Of a stretch of 11,053 nt of DNA, positions 6,646 to 11,053 are shown piece after piece. The notes beneath the pieces are model-generated. The model saw nothing but the letters and a program-made list of their open reading frames with translations, did no database searches and was not told the origin of the DNA. Both the position numbers and the translations under genes were made by a program. This DNA is from JADKCL01 sp046050405. GTDB taxonomy: Bacteria; Bacteroidota; Bacteroidia; J057; JADKCL01. The stretch is from assembly GCA_046050405.1 (NCBI GenBank), contig JBJOPY010000106.1, positions 1 through 11,053 on the forward strand. The letters are read 5' to 3'. Each line of letters starts with the position of its first letter. Position 1 is the stretch's first letter.

Positions 6646-6899
6646 TCTATTTCCTTGTCTTTGTCATCAGGCTTGGGATTCCGGGGCTTGGGTGGATTCA
6701 TGAACTTCTTGACCATGAAGACCATCGCTATCACCACCCCGAATGCAGCCAAAAAGGCTGTCCAGAGCGGCTTCTCCGATTCAAGATACTTGTCCAGCCG
6801 CGTTCCCAGAAAGGTGAACAGGAGAATCGTCAGCACCATTTGGATGCCAGCAGAGCTGTAATGCAGGTAGTCGTTTCGACCCTTCGGGGGATTACTCAT
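6642..6899 (-). CDS. atpZ: AtpZ/AtpI-family F-ATPase accessory protein
   Basis: This 85-residue protein has two membrane helices (about 14-34 and 45-65). It carries the family pattern GTRLDKYLESEKPLW, with G32, D36 and P44, then a glycine in helix 2 (G54), and a lysine/proline-rich tail. AtpZ-family proteins are encoded at the head of many atp operons. In Bacillus pseudofirmus they are reported to work with AtpI in c-ring assembly and magnesium uptake. The gene overlaps the bactofilin gene by 8 bases at its start and the AtpI-like gene by 4 bases (ATGA) at its end. The family call is secure; the exact role is inferred from the family. Confidence 0.87.
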   Translation of the reverse strand: MSNPPKGRNDYLHYSSAGIQMVLTILLFTFLGTRLDKYLESEKPLWTAFLAAFGVVIAMVFMVKKFMNPPKPRNPKPDDKDKEIE

Positions 6900-7356
6900 T
6901 CACCATCCTAACATTTGAAGATTGCTCCTCGACTCCACCACGGCCACTCAGTAGAGTCATCCTTGGCGACTTTCCATCATTCTCCACGGAATCGCTCCTC
7001 GTCTGGAACTCAGCCAGCATAGGCTTCTCGTCCTGATCCATGCGGCAGTTGCCCGTAAAGATCGCCCCGACCTGCACCGCAAGCTTTTGCGTGAAAACGT
7101 CTCCAGTGATCACGGCCTTTTCCTGAAGCTGCAGCAGCTCGCGCACGTAGACCTGCCCCTTCACCTTGCCGGCGATATGGGCATTTCGGGCATCCACCAC
7201 ACCCTCCACAGATCCCTTCTCACCGATCACCAATTTCGCATCACAGGTGACCGTCCCCACGACGCGGCCTTCTATGCGAAGGTCGCCCCGCGTGGAAATT
7301 TTGCCCTCCAGGACCGAACCTTCAGCGATGGTGTTGAGCACGTTTTCGACTGCCAT
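6892..7356 (-). CDS. Bactofilin (polymer-forming cytoskeletal protein)
   Basis: Bactofilins self-assemble into nucleotide-independent filaments on the inner face of the membrane and position cell-wall enzymes. The 154 residues hold a short N-terminal lead (1-10) and a beta-helix core (about 11-108). The core shows the repeating pattern of G, V and I at short intervals: IEGRVVGTV, IGEKGSVEGVVDA, IAGKVKGQV, ITGDV. It closes with the family end motif GAIFTGNCRM (97-106). The tail (107-154) is polar and shows no domain. The start is preceded by AAAAGG. It lies 53 bases after the M23 peptidase gene, a pairing known from Helicobacter pylori (CcmA with Csd1) and other phyla, and overlaps atpZ by 8 bases, which places a cell-shape gene in the same transcript as Fo genes. 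Confidence 0.92.
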   Translation of the reverse strand: MAVENVLNTIAEGSVLEGKISTRGDLRIEGRVVGTVTCDAKLVIGEKGSVEGVVDARNAHIAGKVKGQVYVRELLQLQEKAVITGDVFTQKLAVQVGAIFTGNCRMDQDEKPMLAEFQTRSDSVENDGKSPRMTLLSGRGGVEEQSSNVRMVNE

Positions 7357-7409
7357 ACCTTTTATATCAATGTCTTTGTATCTTGAGAAAGATGAACATC
7401 AGCCGCTTC

Positions 7410-8318
7410 CTAAATGAAATCAATGTAATCTGCCGGATTCACCGGACTACCATCATACCAAAGTTCAAAATGGAGGTGGGTTCCAGAGGAGTTGATGCCT
7501 GTATTGCCGATGACGGCAATGGCTTCACCCGCAAACACGTGTGAGCCGACGGTCTTGAGAAGCCGACTGTTGTGCTTGTAAAACGATAACAAATTGTACT
7601 TGCTATGCCATACCCCAATGACATGGCCAGTCGTATTGGAGTATTCCGAGAACACGATCACTCCATCCGCCACTGACCTTACCAAGGCATTCTCATCAGC
7701 ACCAAGGTCGATGCCGAAATGCGGCTTGTTCTTGGGCTCGAAGTTCTTGGTGACGTATCCATCGATCGGTGACACGAGATTCAGAACCATGGCTCCGTTC
7801 CGCTTGCGTGGCAAAATCTGATGAAGGGCTGAGCTGTCCACCACAGGATCATGAACAGGCACTTCCGCGACGGTGGGCCCTGGGTATGGCTGAGCCAATT
7901 TCTCCCTTTCTGAATCCGCAGAACTGAGGGACGCAGGCTCGTGCATCGCCCCTTGCCAGAGCTTGTGATTCGGAGTGGCCCTCGCGCGAGCCCCCAAAGC
8001 AATCGTAAACACATTCAACATGGAATCCATTTCGGCCACTTTCCGGTCCAGCTCATTGTTCTTCCGCTGAAGGGTCATGTACTCTTCCGACAAATGAGAC
8101 TGGTAACCTGGAATGTTTCGATGAATGGCAGGAACCTTGAAGACAAGCAAAGATGCCATCATTGCCACCAAGAAGAAAGCAACGAAAACCATCGCAACAG
8201 CTCCTATCGGCTTGAAGGTCAATTGCATCGTCTGGGATAGCGACTCATGATCGTAGAGCACCAGCCGGTGCCTTTTCACCAATGCTGCCCAAACATTCGC
8301 GGCCATCTCCTTCAGCAT
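7410..8318 (-). CDS. Membrane-anchored M23 (LytM-type) peptidoglycan endopeptidase
   Basis: Zinc endopeptidases of family M23 cut peptide cross-links in peptidoglycan. The 302 residues run as follows: a cytoplasmic N-terminus (1-37), one membrane helix (about 38-60), a likely coiled coil (about 76-105), a linker, and the M23 domain (about 180-297). All expected metal and catalytic residues are visible: H200 and D204 in HFGID, H249 in FYKHN, and H281/H283 in HLHFE. The enzyme should therefore be active, unlike degenerate LytM regulators such as EnvC. The layout (inside tail, anchor, coiled coil, periplasmic M23) suits a partner of the cytoplasmic bactofilin encoded next, with the N-terminus as the possible contact. 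The ATG at 8318 is preceded by GAAGAA; an ATG four codons later, directly after AAGGAG, is possible but spaced too closely. Confidence 0.93.
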   Translation of the reverse strand: MLKEMAANVWAALVKRHRLVLYDHESLSQTMQLTFKPIGAVAMVFVAFFLVAMMASLLVFKVPAIHRNIPGYQSHLSEEYMTLQRKNNELDRKVAEMDSMLNVFTIALGARARATPNHKLWQGAMHEPASLSSADSEREKLAQPYPGPTVAEVPVHDPVVDSSALHQILPRKRNGAMVLNLVSPIDGYVTKNFEPKNKPHFGIDLGADENALVRSVADGVIVFSEYSNTTGHVIGVWHSKYNLLSFYKHNSRLLKTVGSHVFAGEAIAVIGNTGINSSGTHLHFELWYDGSPVNPADYIDFI

Positions 8319-8334
8319 TTCTTCAAGTTCTGCC

Positions 8335-8342
8335 TATATTTG
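8335..8342 (+). promoter_or_regulatory. Possible Bacteroidota -7 promoter element for the porW/sprE-like gene
   Basis: TATATTTG matches the Bacteroidota -7 consensus TAnnTTTG exactly. It lies in the divergent intergenic region, 73 bases before the GTG start, and would give a leader of roughly 67 bases. No good -33 TTTG is present upstream, so strength is uncertain. Confidence 0.42.
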
Positions 8343-8415
8343 TAACTCGGGTACCAGATTTTGCCCCAACTCAATCGGGAGGAATCCGTTATTTTCCTGA
8401 ACAATTCAATATACA

Positions 8416-11049
8416 GTGAATCACAAAGGTATATTTTTTTTCACAATTCTGGTCGCAGCATTGTGGATGGGTTCCTGTGGAAGCCGCAGGAACAATATCG
8501 TTGCCCGAAGCTTTCACAACACCACCAGCCTTTTCAACTATGAATACAACGCCGTCGTCAAACTGAAAGAGGGCGTGGACAAGATCAACTCGGCTTACCG
8601 TGTCCCAGCGGAGGGTTACATCCCAGTATGGTTTGCCGGCACGGAAGAGGATGCCAAGGCAAACACCGCCACCTTCGACAATGCCATCGAGATCTGCGAA
8701 ATCGGCCTGCAGAAGCACAATCAGCGAGACAACAAGTGGATCGACAACTTCCGCTACAACATCGGCAGGGCTTGGTTTTACAAGCGGAACTACATCCTCG
8801 CCCTCAACAACTTCGAATACATCCTCAAGAAATATCCAGACTCCAAGCTAGTCCCCGTCGTGACCATGTGGATTGTAAAAACCCATCTCATGGATGACAA
8901 CAGCACCAACGCCATGAAAATTCTGGATGAGCAGCTCGCGCACATGAAACTGAAAAAGCGCGAGAAGGGAGAGCTTGCACTTGTGAAGGGGCAGGTGCTC
9001 CTAGACCAAAAAAACTACGAGGAGGTGCAGCGAACCTTGAACTCGGCCAAGAAATATGTCCATGGTGCCAACAACCGGGCGAGAATGCATTACCTTCTCG
9101 GCCAAATCTACCAAGACCAAGACAACTATGTGAAAGCCTACGACAACTACCATGCGGTCACCAAGATCAACACCGACTACGAGTTGATATTCAATGCAAA
9201 ACTGAACCTCGCCAAGCTCATGATTGCCCATAACAAAGGCGATGCTGAAAACGAAAGGCTGATGACGATGCTGCGAAAAATGCTCAAGGACGAGAAGAAC
9301 ATTGACTATCGTGACCGGGTGTATTACGAGATCGCCATGCTCTATCACAAGACGGGAAAAAACAAGACCGCCATCCGAAACCTCAAAAACTCGATTGCGG
9401 CCAATACTGGAAATCAGCGCCAAAAAGCACTCTCCTATTACAAGGCTGGCCAAATCTATTTCTACGACCTGAAGGACTTCACCAAGGCCCAGGCCTACTT
9501 CGACAGCGCCTCCACTACGATCAACGAGGATGCTCCCGAATACCGCGAGATTTCAAACATCAGCGCGACGCTCAAGGAATACGTAAGTTGCATCCAAACC
9601 ATTCAGCACCAAGACAGCCTCCTGACGCTCAGCAAGCTGAGTGACAAGGCCTTGGAGAACCATGTCGAAGACTACTTGGAGGAAATTGCAAGACGCAATG
9701 AAGAGATGGAGCAAAAAAAGCTGGAGGAAATGAGGAGCCTGAACGACCCGAACCTGTTCAACCAATTTGGTGAAACCCAGAAACGGGGCATATCTGGTTT
9801 CTATTTTGATGCACCAGACCAAGTGACCGCCGGCAAGATCAAATTCGAACAATTATGGGGAAACCGCAAGAACGAGGACAACTGGAGGAGAAAGAACAAG
9901 TCTCTGCAGGTTTCTGAAGATGTGGATACGAACGCCGTGGCAAAAGTGTCGGAGGAGGACCTGAAGAAATATGGCTCCGCAGAGAAAGCGAGGATGATCA
10001 AGAATGTTCCGCGTACCGATGAGGCCATCGCCGAGGCTCAAGGAAAGATCGCCGAGGCAATGTATGGACTCGCCCAAGTCTATCATAATAAGCTGAACAT
10101 CCCAGATTCGGCACTTGCCGTCTACCAACGATTGATATCGAGATTCCCAGATTCCGAATTTGCCATGAAATCACATTACGCCTTGTATCAAATGTACAAG
10201 GGTCGGAAGGATGAAATGGCTGCAAATGAGCAAAAGAGGGTCATCTGCACGATTGCTCCTGCGAGCCGCTACTGCAGGTACTGCAACAATGAGGACTTCA
10301 ATGACAATTCCAAGGAAGAGATGGAAAGCTTTGCAGGTGCCTACAAGGCACTCCTGGAAACCTTCCAAAGACGTGAATGGGGCACTTGCATTGACTTCAG
10401 CAATTTCATCATCAGCCGATTCCCAGAGGAGCAGGGCCTTGCGGAAGTCTATATGATACGTGGCAAGAGCTACGGGGGAATGGGTCAGAGAGACAGCTTG
10501 ATATCGATCTACAACTTTGCCAAGTCCAATTTCCCGGAATCGGATATCATCCCTGAGGTGAATCGCACCCTTGCACTCCTCAAAGGCGACAAGACGGAAG
10601 ACGGCATTCCGGACAAGAAGACGCACGAAGAGGAGGAATCCGGCATGAATGATCCCCGGTTCAATGGGTTCGAAGCTGAGCGCAAGCCGAATGAAAAAGT
10701 CTTTGCCTTGTTCTTAGTCAAAAAAGACAAGATCCAGACCAACATGCTCCAGCAGAAGATCAGTGAATTCAACAGCAACTACTTCGGAGAAAAGAAGCTC
10801 AATGTGAGTATATTCCTTTACCAGAACCAGTACCACCTGCCTTATGTCAGCCAGTTCGACTCTGAAAAAGAGGCCATCGCCTATATCACCTCGGTAAGGA
10901 AAGACATGGAACTTTCAACGCTTTTCACGGATGAAAGCGAAAGGTCCGCTTTCATCAGCCCTGCCAATTTTCGCACAGCGTATGGAAAGAAGCGCCTGGA
11001 AGACTACCTCGAGTATTACGAGAATGTAATTTTGCCTTCGTTCAACTAG
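8416..11049 (+). CDS. porW/sprE: PorW/SprE-like TPR lipoprotein (type IX secretion/gliding)
   Basis: PorW (Porphyromonas) and SprE (Flavobacterium) are periplasm-facing lipoproteins needed for type IX secretion and, in gliders, for motility. The 877-residue length matches this family. The GTG at 8416 is the only sensible start, since TGA at 8398 closes the frame upstream. It yields a lipoprotein signal with hydrophobic core FFFTILVAALWMGSC and the lipidated cysteine at C21. Next come N-terminal residues beginning RRNNIVARSFHNTT, TPR helices (about 108-400), a charged coiled-coil stretch (about 418-445), a second TPR block (about 545-725, with the pairs of 'YPDS/FPDS/FPES' turns typical of this protein), and a distinct C-terminal domain (about 755-877) that starts KVFALFLVKK. 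The stop TAG is at 11047-11049. It is divergent from the M23 gene. No other type IX genes are in the window. Confidence 0.83.
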   Translation: MNHKGIFFFTILVAALWMGSCGSRRNNIVARSFHNTTSLFNYEYNAVVKLKEGVDKINSAYRVPAEGYIPVWFAGTEEDAKANTATFDNAIEICEIGLQKHNQRDNKWIDNFRYNIGRAWFYKRNYILALNNFEYILKKYPDSKLVPVVTMWIVKTHLMDDNSTNAMKILDEQLAHMKLKKREKGELALVKGQVLLDQKNYEEVQRTLNSAKKYVHGANNRARMHYLLGQIYQDQDNYVKAYDNYHAVTKINTDYELIFNAKLNLAKLMIAHNKGDAENERLMTMLRKMLKDEKNIDYRDRVYYEIAMLYHKTGKNKTAIRNLKNSIAANTGNQRQKALSYYKAGQIYFYDLKDFTKAQAYFDSASTTINEDAPEYREISNISATLKEYVSCIQTIQHQDSLLTLSKLSDKALENHVEDYLEEIARRNEEMEQKKLEEMRSLNDPNLFNQFGETQKRGISGFYFDAPDQVTAGKIKFEQLWGNRKNEDNWRRKNKSLQVSEDVDTNAVAKVSEEDLKKYGSAEKARMIKNVPRTDEAIAEAQGKIAEAMYGLAQVYHNKLNIPDSALAVYQRLISRFPDSEFAMKSHYALYQMYKGRKDEMAANEQKRVICTIAPASRYCRYCNNEDFNDNSKEEMESFAGAYKALLETFQRREWGTCIDFSNFIISRFPEEQGLAEVYMIRGKSYGGMGQRDSLISIYNFAKSNFPESDIIPEVNRTLALLKGDKTEDGIPDKKTHEEEESGMNDPRFNGFEAERKPNEKVFALFLVKKDKIQTNMLQQKISEFNSNYFGEKKLNVSIFLYQNQYHLPYVSQFDSEKEAIAYITSVRKDMELSTLFTDESERSAFISPANFRTAYGKKRLEDYLEYYENVILPSFN
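8424..8431 (-). promoter_or_regulatory. Possible -7 promoter element for the M23-bactofilin-atp cluster
   Basis: On the minus strand the bases read TACCTTTG, an exact TAnnTTTG match, preceded by an A-rich tract. It would start transcription near 8417, about 98 bases before the M23 gene, inside the first codons of the divergent gene. The nearest upstream TTG is only 12 bases away instead of the usual 17-21, so this is a weak call. Confidence 0.3.
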
Positions 11050-11053
11050 AGCC

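Overview
The window looks like chromosomal DNA of a Bacteroidota bacterium of medium G+C. The evidence is the gene set: an F-type ATP synthase cluster that lacks the beta and epsilon genes, an ATP synthase subunit a with a signal peptide and an extra histidine-rich periplasmic stretch, and a long TPR lipoprotein of the PorW/SprE type, which is a type IX secretion/gliding component known only from this phylum. Shine-Dalgarno sequences are weak, and TAnnTTTG-type promoter elements flank the one divergent gene pair. A placement near Saprospiria or Chitinophagia is a guess only.

Layout. Positions 1-85 (minus strand) hold the N-terminus of a probable IS630-type transposase cut by the window edge, followed by about 270 bases with no gene I can support. 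lspA (signal peptidase II) lies at 360-938 on the minus strand. From 8318 down to 1174, all on the minus strand, runs one long compact cluster: an M23 peptidase, a bactofilin, AtpZ, a four-helix AtpI-like protein, then atpB (a), atpE (c), atpF (b), atpH (delta), atpA (alpha) and atpG (gamma). The upper part is tightly packed, with overlaps of 8, 4 and about 20 bases. The only sizeable internal gap among the atp genes, about 123 bases between atpE and atpF, holds a strong pair of alternative hairpins. On the plus strand, divergent from the M23 gene, is the porW/sprE-like gene (8416-11049), which ends just before the window edge.

How the genes work together. AtpZ and the AtpI-like protein probably help assemble the c-ring or supply magnesium. 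Subunits a, c and b form the membrane Fo part, and delta, alpha and gamma form the stalk and part of F1. Beta and epsilon must be encoded elsewhere. The M23 peptidase and bactofilin form a cell-wall/cell-shape pair, in which a cytoskeletal polymer probably positions a membrane-anchored peptidoglycan hydrolase. The PorW-like lipoprotein would act in the periplasm with the type IX secretion machine. LspA matures lipoproteins, a class that includes the PorW-like protein.

I see no clear evidence of an undescribed system; most of the window is core housekeeping DNA. The points most worth a second look are the atpE-atpF hairpins, a second glutamate in the outer helix of subunit c, the histidine-rich ends of subunit a, and the linkage of cell-shape genes to Fo assembly genes through overlapping reading frames.
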